Position numbers and translations under genes: made by a program. Shown piece after piece: positions 12,949 to 22,706 of a stretch of 64,000 bases of DNA. Source of the DNA: Saccharum officinarum (lineage: Eukaryota; Streptophyta; Magnoliopsida; Poales; Poaceae); NCBI GenBank assembly GCA_020631735.1, contig CM036221.1:11761381-11825380 (forward strand). The letters run 5' to 3'. Each line of letters begins with the position of its first letter. The stretch's first letter is position 1. Under the pieces are notes generated by a model. It saw only the letters and a list, made by a program, of their open reading frames with translations, did not search any database and was not told the DNA's origin.

Positions 12949-14652
12949 CTAATAAGGCTCCGAGAAGTCACGGTCATCGTCACTGTCGTCGCCGTCGTCG
13001 GTCGAGTAGTCAACCAACCCTGGCGCTGGAGGGACTGGCTGCTTACCACGAGGGTCATCGGACGGGCCAGCCTCCTCACTAGGACCAGAGGCAGGAGCAC
13101 CATACAACTCATTGTACTCGACAAAAGGATCCCGAAACTCACGGAGAGGACTCTCAGGAGGATCAATCTGTAGGTGCTGCTCAATACGCCTTAGGCGACG
13201 ATCGTCCTTCTCAGCCTTGTAACAGAAGGCCTCCCAAAGCTTCCCCAAAGCATACTTGATGACACCGCCACCATGCCGACGACGCTCCGAGGAGGAGCGA
13301 GGAGGAGCAGTAGCAGTACCACCACGGTAAGCACCGCGGGAGGAAGTACGAGTGGCCGGACCATGAGTGGGAGAAGGAGCGGAACCACCACCAACACCTC
13401 TGGGGCCCAAATGACGCACGGAGTAGGACTTGTGCACAGTATTGTGATGGAATGAACGACCCACCACTTGCTCAATGATATACATGAGATATGGAGCATA
13501 AGGCACAGACTTGTGGGGATCATTTGCAGCCTGCTCAATCTTGCGCCACATGAAGTCAGTGATGGAAAAACGATCACCACCAGTTCCAAAACGGCATAGG
13601 ACCTTAGGAGCATCAAGCATGAGATGAATAGAATCTCCAATCTTCGGGTCTAAGGTAAGGCGAATGAGATTGTTGAGGACATAAAAGTACGGCTTCAAAT
13701 GAGTGGTAGTGAAATCAACAGTCGCACCAGGCTTGTATACCTCAGCAGCCTCTAAGTCATCGTGAGAGACAGAGTCTGGAAAAATGTCAAAAAGACTAGA
13801 AGCACCCCTGTCCTCAGCAGTAAACCCAAGAAGGCGTGAAAAAGTCCGATAATCACATCTGTAATGGACGCCTTGGGTAAGCCAATGTAGTACAAGATTC
13901 TGAGAATCAATCCACAGAGTTGCATAAAATTGACAGATAATCTCATCATTCCAATTATGCTGGAACGTCATAAGAGGAAGCAGACGACAAGCATCAAGAT
14001 CAGCAACCAAGCGGTGAATGTCAGGATTGTTCAGATTATCAAGAGAGGCGCGCTGCACCCACTTGTGCTGGAATATCGGCGGAGAAGAGCCACGCTGCCC
14101 ACTCTTGAAGAGAACCTTGTAATAATAATCGGAATGCATGCGGCTCCAAAAACGAACATCCACACTAGGATTGCGGATGAACTGATATGGATTCTCACTG
14201 CGCTGCACCCTTAAGTCACCCGCTCTCTTAGAATAATCAACAGGAAGAGAGGGTTGATAACCACCTTGATTTTGAGGACCGGACATACGAGGATTTGCAT
14301 TTTGATGAAATAAAAGCATCCGGTTGGCAGTGGCAAGACCAATTTGAATGGGGGATTGAGCCACAATATTAGGGTCAATAGAGCGACCCTCAATTTGCAT
14401 AGCGGCAAGCTGTGGATTCTCACCTGCCGGACGCTGACCTTGCACTTGCTCGCTATGACGACGCGGAGGATTGGGTCGTCCCATACTCGAGAGAGGAGCA
14501 GGCACACCCTGGGGCTCAACATCATTGTCATCTCCAATGCCGCCACCACCTCCATGGGGACGAGCGGCAGTCCTTCCACGGACAGGCCGGGAAGCACTAC
14601 CACCATCACCACCACTGGGACGAGCGGCCCTTTTGGGATTCTTCCTTTGCAT
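12949..14652 (-). CDS. Third ORF of the Copia element, ATHILA-ORF1/plant-transposon-protein-like
   Basis: 567 residues, open, in sense orientation between pol and the 3' LTR. Residues 1-150 are basic, glycine/proline-rich and probably disordered. Residues about 165-405 form a compact region with FWSRMHSDYYYKVLF, FQHNWNDEIICQFYATLWID and HYRCDYRTFSRLLGF. These resemble the globular region of ATHILA ORF1 and the related putative plant transposon protein family, recognised by the FYATL-W pattern. An RG-rich linker and an acidic tail (DDGDDSDDDRDF) end it. I see no clear signal peptide or membrane segment, so there is no support for an envelope role. Its own TATA box lies about 225 bases upstream (14877-14884). 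Function unknown. Confidence 0.75.
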   Translation of the reverse strand: MQRKNPKRAARPSGGDGGSASRPVRGRTAARPHGGGGGIGDDNDVEPQGVPAPLSSMGRPNPPRRHSEQVQGQRPAGENPQLAAMQIEGRSIDPNIVAQSPIQIGLATANRMLLFHQNANPRMSGPQNQGGYQPSLPVDYSKRAGDLRVQRSENPYQFIRNPSVDVRFWSRMHSDYYYKVLFKSGQRGSSPPIFQHKWVQRASLDNLNNPDIHRLVADLDACRLLPLMTFQHNWNDEIICQFYATLWIDSQNLVLHWLTQGVHYRCDYRTFSRLLGFTAEDRGASSLFDIFPDSVSHDDLEAAEVYKPGATVDFTTTHLKPYFYVLNNLIRLTLDPKIGDSIHLMLDAPKVLCRFGTGGDRFSITDFMWRKIEQAANDPHKSVPYAPYLMYIIEQVVGRSFHHNTVHKSYSVRHLGPRGVGGGSAPSPTHGPATRTSSRGAYRGGTATAPPRSSSERRRHGGGVIKYALGKLWEAFCYKAEKDDRRLRRIEQHLQIDPPESPLREFRDPFVEYNELYGAPASGPSEEAGPSDDPRGKQPVPPAPGLVDYSTDDGDDSDDDRDFSEPY

Positions 14653-14876
14653 GCTTGAAGATGAAAGAAGATCGAATCACAACAAAGGAAGAGGTTTGGG
14701 CAACTCCAAAGCACCTCCACGCGATCCCCACGACAAGGGGAAACTTCTCCTCAAAGATCGGTAAGAGTGGTGGAGTGAGGAGGGAGATCGAGTGGGGGGT
14801 AGGAAGAGGCGGCGCCGTCGGTGGTGGAGGATGCGGGCACGGGGAAGAAGAATGAGGGAAGAAAGGTCACAGCCCC

Positions 14877-15060
14877 TATTTATACCCGGCCGTAACTTAC
14901 ACTACCGGTACTACCGGTGGAGAAGCACCGGTACTACCGGTCAGGTCGACAACGGCAGACATGCGACGCGAGAAAAAGAACTACCGGTTGTACCGATGTC
15001 TAGTCGGTACTACCGGTCATAGACCGGTACTACCGGTCACCCGACGGTACCACCGGTGGT
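14877..15060 (-). promoter_or_regulatory. Putative internal promoter for the third Copia ORF
   Basis: On the minus strand TATAAATAGGGGCTG (TATA at 14877-14884) lies 225 bases upstream of the ATG of the third ORF. About six copies of the ACCGGTACTACCGGT family (14902-15056) lie just upstream of it. This is the same arrangement as in the LTR U3, but the sequence after the TATA box differs from the LTR. It points to separate transcription of the third ORF. Confidence 0.6.
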
Positions 15061-15256
15061 TCCAATGCAGGAAGAAGTGAGTGAGAGATGGTGAACATAT
15101 ATGATGAACTAGAACCAACTCAAGCATGACCAGATTTCATAGAAACAACACAAAACTATGAACATGCTTGAGAAGTGAAAATAGATTTTGAAATCACATC
15201 CAAACTTTTTCAAAGAGTTTTCGCCTAGCTATAATCAAACAAAATATGTCCAAAAA

Positions 15257-18200
15257 TCAAGCCACGTTACGAGAATCAATGATATTTAGTTCACTCCTCA
15301 AAGCACAAAATCTTGACTCATCTAGAGGCTTTGTGAAGATATCGGCTAGTTGCTTTTCGGTGCTCACATGATGTAAAGCGATATCTCCTTTGGCTTCATG
15401 GTCTCTCAAGAAATGATGCCGGATGTCTATGTGCTTTGTACGAGAATGGTTTACAGGATTGTTAGCCAATTTAATGGCACTCTCATTGTCACACAAGAGG
15501 GGAATCTTGGTTAGCTCACAACCAAAGTCTTTCAGGGTCTGCTTCATCCAAAGTAGCTGGGCATAGCAAGCACCAGCCGCCACATACTCGGCTTCGGCAG
15601 TAGACAAGGCAACACTATTTTGCTTTTTAGAGCTCCACGACACCAAAGACCTACCAAGAAATTGGCAAGTCCTGGTAGTGCTCTTTCGATTTACCCTGCA
15701 ACCGGCATAATCCGAATCGGAGTAGCCAAGTAAATCAAAAGTGGAGCCCTTAGGATACCACAAGCCAAGATTAGGAGTGAGCACTAAATATCTCAAGATT
15801 CTCTTAACAGCCACTAAGTGACATTCTTTCGGATTAGCTTGAAATCTTGCACACATGCACACACTAAGCATAATATCGGGCCTAGATGCACAAAGGTAAA
15901 GTAAGGATCCAATCATGGAACGATATACCTTTTGATCGACGGCCTTTCCATCCTTGTCGAGATCAAGATGCCCATTGGTTGGCATCGGTGTCTTGATGGG
16001 TTTTGCTTTCTCCATGTCAAACTTCTTCAACATGTCAAGAGTATACTTCGTTTGACAAATAAAGGTTCCTTCCTTGAGTTGCTTGATTTGAAAACCAAGA
16101 AAGAACTTCAACTCTCCCATCATAGACATCTCGAATCTATTCGTCATAATCCTACTAAACTCCTCACAAAAAGCCACATTAGTACTACCAAATATTATGT
16201 CATCGACATATATTTGGCAAATAAAGATATCATTATTGACTTTGCGAGTAAATAAAGTTAGATCGGCCTTGCCTATCTCAAACCCTTGTTTGAGTAGGAA
16301 GTCCTTAAGACAATCATACCAAGCTCTAGGGGCTTGCTTAAGCCCATAGAGTGCTTTGTTGAGCTTATAGACATGATCAGGATTCTTGGGATCTTCAAAA
16401 CCCGGTGGTTGCTCTACATATACTACTTCGGAGAGGGGGCCGTTGAGGAATGCACTCTTCACATCCATTTGATATAGCTTGAAGTTGTGATGGACGGCAT
16501 AGGCAAGTAAGATCCGTATTGACTCAAGCCTTGCCACCGGTGCATAAGTTTCCCCAAAATCCAAACCTTCAATTTGAGTGAATCCTTGAGCTACCAACCT
16601 CGCCTTGTTTCTTGTGACCACACCATGCTCATCTTGCTTGTTGCGGAAAACCCATTTGGTTCCAATCACATTTTGTTTAGGTCTTTCCACCAATGTCCAA
16701 ACTTCATTACGAGTGAAGTTATTCAACTCTTCTTGCATTGCAATCATCCAATCCTCATCATCAATGGCTTCTTCAACCTTTTTAGGCTCTTTTGGAGACA
16801 CAAATGAGAAGTGTTCACAAAAGCTTGCAAGCCTTGACCTTGTGACGACTCCTCTTTGAATGCTTCCCAAGATGTTGTCAACGGGATGGTCTCGTTGAAT
16901 GGTATGATGTACTCTTGGGTGAGGCACTTGAGTTCTCCTTTGGATTGGACCTTCATCTTCATCATCCTTGTCTTGGTTGATTGAAAGGTCAAGATTAAGA
17001 TCTTGTGTGAAGTTATCTTCATTTCTATTTTGATCATCAACTTGGTTGCTATCCTTGACTTGTGATGAATTTTGAATGAATTGAACACTTGAATCATGTC
17101 CATTTCTAGATGTAGAACCATCATCATGGACGTTTATTGACCCATGATGCATATGCGGATCATGAATGGTTTGCTCTTGTTCATATTCATCATCTTCTTC
17201 AACGGGCTTTACTTCACCGGTAGCAAGCTTCTTGATCACTTGAGAGGATGGTTCTTCTTTACCTATTATGTCAACATTGACTTGCTCTTTTTGAGAGCCG
17301 TCGGTTTCATCAAATGTCACGTCAATCGCTATTTCAACTTGACCGGTGGTCTTGTTGAAAACACGATAGCCATGTTCGTTAGTACCATAACCAAGCAAGA
17401 AACCTTCATCAACCTTTGGTGCAAACTTTGAGCTTTTGGATTTCTTGTTAAGTATGAAACACTTGCATCCAAAAACTCGAAAGTAATGCACCTTAGGTTT
17501 GTTACCGGTAAGAAGCTCGTAGGCGGTCTTTTTCATAATTTTATGAAGATACAAGCGGTTGATTGCATGACATGCCGTATTGACCGCTTCCGCCCAATAC
17601 TTGTCCGGAGTCTTGTATTCATCCAACATTGCTCTTGCCGCTTCTATGAGTGTTCGGTTCTTTCTCTCCACAACACCATTTTGTTGAGGAGTATAGGGAA
17701 CCGAAAACTCATGCTTGATTCCCTCTTCATTAAGGAACTCTTCAATGTTGGTGTTCCTAAACTCCGTCCCGTTGTCACTTCTCACTTTCTTGATCTTTAC
17801 TTCAAATTCATTTTGAGCTCTTCTTGCAAACTTCTTGAAGATTACTTGAGTATCACTTTTATCTTGCAAAAAGAACACCCAAGTGAAGCGGGAATAATCA
17901 TCGACAATAACGAAACCATATTTGTTACCTCCAATGCTTATGTAAGCATTGGGACCAAATAAGTCCATGTGAAGTAGCTCAAGTGATCTTATTGTTGATA
18001 CAACATTTTTGACGGGATGCTTGGCTCCAACTTGTTTGCCCGCTTGACATGCACTGCAAATTCTATCTTTCTCAAAAGAGACATTTGTTAGTCCAAGGAT
18101 GTGTTCGCCTCTTTGAAGATCGGCCAAATTCCTCATTCCAACATGGGCTAGTCGGCGATGCCATAGCCAACCCATGCTAGATTTTGCCACTAAACAAGTC

Positions 18201-18559
18201 TCTGGCTTCACTTTACTAGATGTGAAATCAACTAGATAAAGTTTGCCTTTCAAACGACCCGTGAAGACAATGGAGGAGTCCTTCCTTTTAGAGATTTCCA
18301 CACCCACATTGGTGAAGAGACAATTGTAGCCCATCTCACAAAGTTGTGAAACGGACAACAAATTGTATCCTAACCCTTCCACAAGTAATACATTTGAAAT
18401 AGAATTATCATTTGAGATAGCAATTTTACCCAAACCAAGGACGTCTCCTTTACCATTATCACCAAACACAATGCGTTCACTTGTACTTTGATTTGGTTGA
18501 AAAGAGGTGAACATATTCTTCTCTCCGGTCATATGATTAGTGCATCCACTATCTAGCAC
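15257..18559 (-). CDS. pol: Copia (SIRE/Maximus-like) Pol: protease, integrase, RT, RNase H
   Basis: 1100 residues from the first Met; the frame is open upstream to a TAG just before the codon at 18589. It starts in the protease active site (LDSGCTNHM). Next come the integrase zinc region ([14 protein letters not shown]), the integrase core with [16 protein letters not shown] and [10 protein letters not shown], the RT with [12 protein letters not shown] and catalytic YVDD (about 16200-16211), and RNase H with YSDSDYAGC and ALSTAEAEY. This order, integrase before RT, defines Copia. No frameshift or internal stop is present, so the enzyme set may be functional. How Pol is expressed past the Gag stop is not clear from sequence. 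Confidence 0.95.
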   Translation of the reverse strand: MLDSGCTNHMTGEKNMFTSFQPNQSTSERIVFGDNGKGDVLGLGKIAISNDNSISNVLLVEGLGYNLLSVSQLCEMGYNCLFTNVGVEISKRKDSSIVFTGRLKGKLYLVDFTSSKVKPETCLVAKSSMGWLWHRRLAHVGMRNLADLQRGEHILGLTNVSFEKDRICSACQAGKQVGAKHPVKNVVSTIRSLELLHMDLFGPNAYISIGGNKYGFVIVDDYSRFTWVFFLQDKSDTQVIFKKFARRAQNEFEVKIKKVRSDNGTEFRNTNIEEFLNEEGIKHEFSVPYTPQQNGVVERKNRTLIEAARAMLDEYKTPDKYWAEAVNTACHAINRLYLHKIMKKTAYELLTGNKPKVHYFRVFGCKCFILNKKSKSSKFAPKVDEGFLLGYGTNEHGYRVFNKTTGQVEIAIDVTFDETDGSQKEQVNVDIIGKEEPSSQVIKKLATGEVKPVEEDDEYEQEQTIHDPHMHHGSINVHDDGSTSRNGHDSSVQFIQNSSQVKDSNQVDDQNRNEDNFTQDLNLDLSINQDKDDEDEGPIQRRTQVPHPRVHHTIQRDHPVDNILGSIQRGVVTRSRLASFCEHFSFVSPKEPKKVEEAIDDEDWMIAMQEELNNFTRNEVWTLVERPKQNVIGTKWVFRNKQDEHGVVTRNKARLVAQGFTQIEGLDFGETYAPVARLESIRILLAYAVHHNFKLYQMDVKSAFLNGPLSEVVYVEQPPGFEDPKNPDHVYKLNKALYGLKQAPRAWYDCLKDFLLKQGFEIGKADLTLFTRKVNNDIFICQIYVDDIIFGSTNVAFCEEFSRIMTNRFEMSMMGELKFFLGFQIKQLKEGTFICQTKYTLDMLKKFDMEKAKPIKTPMPTNGHLDLDKDGKAVDQKVYRSMIGSLLYLCASRPDIMLSVCMCARFQANPKECHLVAVKRILRYLVLTPNLGLWYPKGSTFDLLGYSDSDYAGCRVNRKSTTRTCQFLGRSLVSWSSKKQNSVALSTAEAEYVAAGACYAQLLWMKQTLKDFGCELTKIPLLCDNESAIKLANNPVNHSRTKHIDIRHHFLRDHEAKGDIALHHVSTEKQLADIFTKPLDESRFCALRSELNIIDSRNVA

Positions 18560-18599
18560 CCAACTTGTTCCACCGGAGGAGTATTCCTACAAAAACAAA

Positions 18600-21062
18600 T
18601 TAAGCCTTGGTTTTAGGTACCCAAATTGAATTGGGTCCTAAGGGGTTAGTCACATAGGTCTTGGGCACCCAAACACTCCTTATGATTTGCTTCTTCTTGA
18701 GTGCACCAACATACTTCACAACAATCTTACCATCCTTGCCCCAACAACACATATAATCACTAGCATAGCTTCGTGAAATGGGTACTTGCTGCTTGGAGGT
18801 AAGCACTTGCTTCTTTTTGTTGTTGGCCTTGGTCTTAACAAATGTGCTTGAAGGAGTGGCAACGTTGTTGACCTTGTTGATAAGATCGTCTAGTGCCACA
18901 CCCTTGTTGAATCTCACACAAGGCACTCCATTGATCATGTTCCTTCCATTTGCTTTACCATCATACCTATTGTAGCCAAGTCCATCCTTGATGAGGGGGT
19001 GTCTTGATGACTTGTACATGGTTGTTGATTGCTTCTCCTTGCAACCATTCTTGATAACCATGTTCAATCTTTGAATCTCCTTATCTTTCTTTTCTAGCTC
19101 AACAAGGTTAGTACCACAAGCACTTATATCATGATTATAACATCTTTTACATCCTTCACTAGTTGAAGCATTGGAATCACCGGATTCCTTAGGATGGATG
19201 GAAGTGCTATTCCAAAGAGTTTCATAGCTAAGTTCAAGAGTATGATATTTATCTTTGAAGCTTGTGAGGCTTTCTTGAACCAAGCTATGTTGACTCTTTA
19301 AATTAGCTAAAGAGTCATTAACCAAAGAATGTTCCTTAGTCAAATGTTCATATAGATCTTTGGCTAAAGATAATTCTTTGTTTAGTTTCTCAACTTCCTT
19401 GGAAAAGCATGCTTCAAGTTCAAGGTTCTTCTCCCTTTCCACTAGGAGCAATTCCCCTTGCGACTCGATGCATTCTTCCCGCTTTTCTAGTTCATGGATC
19501 AGCTTTATTATTTGAGAGCCGGCCGACTTGCCGAATTTCTTTATCATGTTGTTTGCAAGTTCATCATCACTTTCATCACAACTACTATATTCATTACTAG
19601 AGTGAGTCGGAGAGTTGTGTGGTACCTTCTCTCCCTTTCCCATAAGGCAAGTAGGAGTGTAGTAGTCGTTGTCGATGAGGTTTTCGAAGAGCCTAGGTGA
19701 TAGAGATAAGTCGGTGAACAATGATGGTGACGAAGAATGGTTGACGATGTGCTTGGGTTGAGAAGAAGAAGTCTCTTGAATAGCAATAGTTGCAACACCC
19801 TTCTTCTTCTCCTTGTCTTTGTCATTTGAATCATCACTTTCATCGTTTGATTCCCATTCTTCACCAAGATGTGCTTCACCTCTCTTCTTGCCTTTATGCT
19901 TCTTATCATCATTTTTGTTGTGCTTGTACTTCATCTTCTCTTTTGGACAATCGGCAATGAAATGACCAATATCTCCACAACCATAGCAAAATCTTTTCTT
20001 GTATGGCTTGGCTCCACTCCTCTTCCTTTCCTTCTTCTTTTTCAAGTATTTTTTATAGTTTGCAACTAATAGAGCTTCTTCCTCATCGGAATCTTCATCT
20101 TGTTCTTCATCACTTGACGGATCATAAATATCATTCTTCTTGCTTCTACCATGAGATGCCTTGAGAGCAATATTCTTCTTTTGACTTGATGCTTTTTTTG
20201 CTTCATCTTCTAAACACTCATGGTGTTTCAACTTGGCAAGCATTTCTTGAGGTGTCATTGTGTCATAGTTAGGTCTTTCCATGATGACCGAAGCAAGAAT
20301 GTTGTTCTTTTGTCTATACACTCTACACAACTTTCTAGCCGCCGAGTTGTCATCCCAATACGTGTCACCAAGAGCTCTTATTCTATTGATCAAGGTCATG
20401 AATCTATCAAACATAGCTTGGGTAGTTTCACCTTCAATCATTCCAAAGTTCTCAATCTTGCCTTGAAGTAGCTCAATGTTTCCCTTTCTCACACTTTTAT
20501 CACCTTCAAATGAAACCTTCAAGGTATCCCAAATTTGCTTTGCACTTTCCATGCCGTTTACCTTGTTGTAATCTTCTTGATTTAGGCATGATAGAATCAA
20601 GGAAGCAGCTGTAGCATTTTGTTGTATGTCAAGGTAATCTTCGGTTGTCAACTCACCATCTTCTTCCAAAGCTTTAACACCCACTTCCACAATCTCCCAA
20701 CATCTTGCGGCAATAAGATGCATCTTCATTCTATGAGCCCAATCAGTATATCTAACTCCATCAAATTGAGGTGGTTTACCGGGGTTGATGGTTGGCAAGT
20801 GTGTATTGGATTTGCTAAAAGAAGAGTACTCATATGGAACACGAGTAAACCCTTTAGGTGTCTTGATTGCTTCATTCTCACCATCTCCATCACCACCACT
20901 TGCCACATCTTCAATCTTCTTACTTACGGCTTCCTTTAACTTATTCATCTCATCTTGCATCTTGTTCATTTGCTCTTTTTGTTGCTCTAGAAGCCTGTCA
21001 CTGAGTTTCCCGGCAAGCAGCTCAACTAGCTTGTTCAAGGTGTCATCATCAAGGGTAGCCAT
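18600..21062 (-). CDS. gag: Copia (SIRE/Maximus-like) Gag polyprotein
   Basis: 820 residues, uninterrupted. The N-terminus (MATLDDDTLNKLVELLAG) leads into a short coiled coil (about residues 20-50). The conserved capsid-like Gag region follows (about 90-300, with PPQFDGVRYTDWAHRMKMHL and AKQIWDTLKVSFEGD). A basic/acidic stretch and a CCHC zinc knuckle CYGCGDIGHFIADC (near 19946-19990) come next. The C-terminal half is long and has a second predicted coiled coil (about 520-620), typical of the large Gag of this lineage. It packages element RNA into virus-like particles. The ATG is 44 bases downstream of the primer site. The stop at 18600-18602 separates it from pol, which is in another frame. 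Confidence 0.93.
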   Translation of the reverse strand: MATLDDDTLNKLVELLAGKLSDRLLEQQKEQMNKMQDEMNKLKEAVSKKIEDVASGGDGDGENEAIKTPKGFTRVPYEYSSFSKSNTHLPTINPGKPPQFDGVRYTDWAHRMKMHLIAARCWEIVEVGVKALEEDGELTTEDYLDIQQNATAASLILSCLNQEDYNKVNGMESAKQIWDTLKVSFEGDKSVRKGNIELLQGKIENFGMIEGETTQAMFDRFMTLINRIRALGDTYWDDNSAARKLCRVYRQKNNILASVIMERPNYDTMTPQEMLAKLKHHECLEDEAKKASSQKKNIALKASHGRSKKNDIYDPSSDEEQDEDSDEEEALLVANYKKYLKKKKERKRSGAKPYKKRFCYGCGDIGHFIADCPKEKMKYKHNKNDDKKHKGKKRGEAHLGEEWESNDESDDSNDKDKEKKKGVATIAIQETSSSQPKHIVNHSSSPSLFTDLSLSPRLFENLIDNDYYTPTCLMGKGEKVPHNSPTHSSNEYSSCDESDDELANNMIKKFGKSAGSQIIKLIHELEKREECIESQGELLLVEREKNLELEACFSKEVEKLNKELSLAKDLYEHLTKEHSLVNDSLANLKSQHSLVQESLTSFKDKYHTLELSYETLWNSTSIHPKESGDSNASTSEGCKRCYNHDISACGTNLVELEKKDKEIQRLNMVIKNGCKEKQSTTMYKSSRHPLIKDGLGYNRYDGKANGRNMINGVPCVRFNKGVALDDLINKVNNVATPSSTFVKTKANNKKKQVLTSKQQVPISRSYASDYMCCWGKDGKIVVKYVGALKKKQIIRSVWVPKTYVTNPLGPNSIWVPKTKA

Positions 21063-21105
21063 GCTTTCTCCTCACGCGGTGAAGCGCTAAACACGAGGAA
21101 ACCTT

Positions 21106-21117
21106 GCTCTGATACCA
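21106..21117 (-). promoter_or_regulatory. Primer-binding site (initiator tRNA-Met)
   Basis: The minus strand reads TGGTATCAGAGC two bases inside the 5' LTR. This is the classical complement of the 3' end of initiator tRNA-Met used by plant Copia elements to prime minus-strand DNA. Confidence 0.95.
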
Positions 21118-21989
21118 ATTGAAAGGATCTAATAGGCCTAGAGGGGGGTGAATAGGCCAATCTAAAAACCTGAAACTCAAAAACTCACAGCGGAAGTTAA
21201 TACACTGACCGGTACTACCGGTTGGTTGGACCGGTACTACCGGTGAGGGATCACCGGTACTACCGACGCAGACGACCGGTACTACCGGTACCTTACTGAA
21301 ACTAAGAAATCAGAGATTTGTGAGTTGTGATTTCAGATCCGAGTTTTACCCCACTACCAACGATGATGTTGATGAAGTTTATGAACTCTCCTTTCTTGTT
21401 CTTTCACCAAGTAGTAGATCGAGCACCCACAACCTAAGAAAGAGATATGAAAGAGGGAGAACACAAAGAACAAGTAATATCTCAAGAGAACACAAATAAC
21501 AACAACAACAAGCACGCAGGACACACGATTTAACCCGAGGTTCGGCAACCCCACTAAGGAGTTCCTACGTCCTCGTTGTTGAGGTGACCACTAAGGTCGG
21601 AGTCTCTTCCACCTCCTTGCCTCCCTCAAGCAACCACAAAGGTTAGCCCAAGATTTCCACTAAGAAAACAAGGGTAATACAAACACTTCGGGTGCCCTCA
21701 CAAGTAGAACAACACGGGCAACCACGAAGAACACCTAGCCGGCTAGGGTTCCAAGAACCCAAGAGTAACAAATACAAATCAAGCCAACTAGGAGGGGAAC
21801 CAAGTGCTCAAGATGTGAATCGAAGCTTTCCACTCTTAAATCTCTCCTCTCTGCACAGATCTTGCAAGGGATTGGATTTGAGAGCAAAGAGGAAGAGAGA
21901 GAGTGGGTGAGTCAATGCTTGAGAGCTGTTTGTCTGAAGGTTGGTAGGAGTAAATGGCGTGGGTAACGGTTAGAAATGAAGGGGAGAGC

Positions 21990-21997
21990 TATTTATA
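21990..21997 (-). promoter_or_regulatory. TATA box of the Copia 5' LTR
   Basis: TATAAATAGCTCTCC on the minus strand lies directly downstream (minus sense) of the ACCGGTACTACCGGT cluster. The gag ATG is about 930 bases further on, after R/U5 and the primer site. Confidence 0.7.
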
Positions 21998-22014
21998 CTC
22001 TTATCTTCGAAGCG

Positions 22015-22350
22015 GTACCGGTACTACCGGTGAGCACCCACCGGTACTACCGGTCCTAAGGAATCCGACCGTTACAGTCAACCTACTGGAGACTTTGCGA
22101 GAAAATAGTCTACCGGTACTACCGGTCAACGACCGGTACCACCGGTAGTACAGATTTTGGCGAAGACAAGATTTGCGGGAAAAAGACTTACCGGTACTAC
22201 CGGCCTTTCACCGGTACTACCGGTCAATGGCCGGTACTACCGGTCCACCACCGATACTACCGCTAGAACAAAAACTCGCAGAACTAAGGCGCTGACACCG
22301 GCGGGATTTATGCCTACCGGTACTACCGGTGGTTCACCGATACTACCGGT
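22015..22350 (-). promoter_or_regulatory. ACCGGTACTACCGGT repeat cluster in U3
   Basis: About ten exact or near-exact copies of ACCGGTACTACCGGT occur in 335 bases, some degenerate (ACCGATACTACCGCT, ACCGGTACCACCGGT). Each contains the palindrome ACCGGT twice. The position just upstream of the TATA box suggests a promoter or enhancer array. The same cluster lies at about 11783-12120 in the 3' LTR. Confidence 0.75.
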
Positions 22351-22706
22351 ACTCCCAGGCATAAAACACTTCTCTAAGTGTCCGTGAGTGCAAAGGTGTC
22401 TCTCAAACGCTTAAACCAACACAAATTGAGCACAAGTTTTCCTTCTAGATAGCCTAATTTGTATCCCTCTTGATAGTGCGGCGTTTCCTGTATCTCAAGT
22501 CAAAAGATAAGATCTAATCGACCCACTTGAGACGGAATGCTTTCCAACCAAAGGAATTGAGGGTGCTAACATCACCAAATGTGACCATACAAATTCTTTC
22601 CTTGAACTAACACCTGCATATTCACTTAGATAGACATGTTAGTCCCTAATTTGATTGTCATTAATTATCCAAAACCCACAACGGGGGCGAATGCACTTTC
22701 AGTATG

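Larger units (their letters stand above)
10887..22701 (-). mobile_element. Full-length Copia LTR retrotransposon, SIRE/Maximus-like, with a third ORF
   Basis: Two near-identical LTRs (10887-12469 and 21120-22701) start TGAAAG and end CTTTCA. The target duplication GTATG lies at 10882-10886 and 22702-22706. The element runs on the minus strand, so the right LTR is the 5' LTR. Next come a tRNA-iMet primer site, gag (21062-18600), pol (18559-15257), an extra ORF (14652-12949), a purine tract and the 3' LTR. The 11.8 kb size, 1.58 kb LTRs, large zinc-knuckle gag and CTCCCCCTTTTTGG beside the 3' LTR fit the SIRE/Maximus lineage of grasses. By eye the LTRs differ by about ten substitutions and one indel, so insertion was recent. 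All three ORFs are open. Confidence 0.95.
21120..22701 (-). repeat. 5' LTR of the SIRE/Maximus-like Copia element
   Basis: The 1582 bp LTR acts as promoter in the minus direction. U3 includes a cluster of ACCGGTACTACCGGT-type repeats (22015-22350) just upstream of TATAAATA (21990-21997). A second small cluster lies near the U5 end (21205-21290). The LTR begins TGAAAGTGCATTCGCC on the minus strand. Confidence 0.95.

Noticed and set aside
12949..14652. Third Copia ORF as an envelope protein
   Set aside because: No signal peptide, clear transmembrane helix or coiled-coil fusion region could be seen; the similarity is to ATHILA-ORF1-type proteins.
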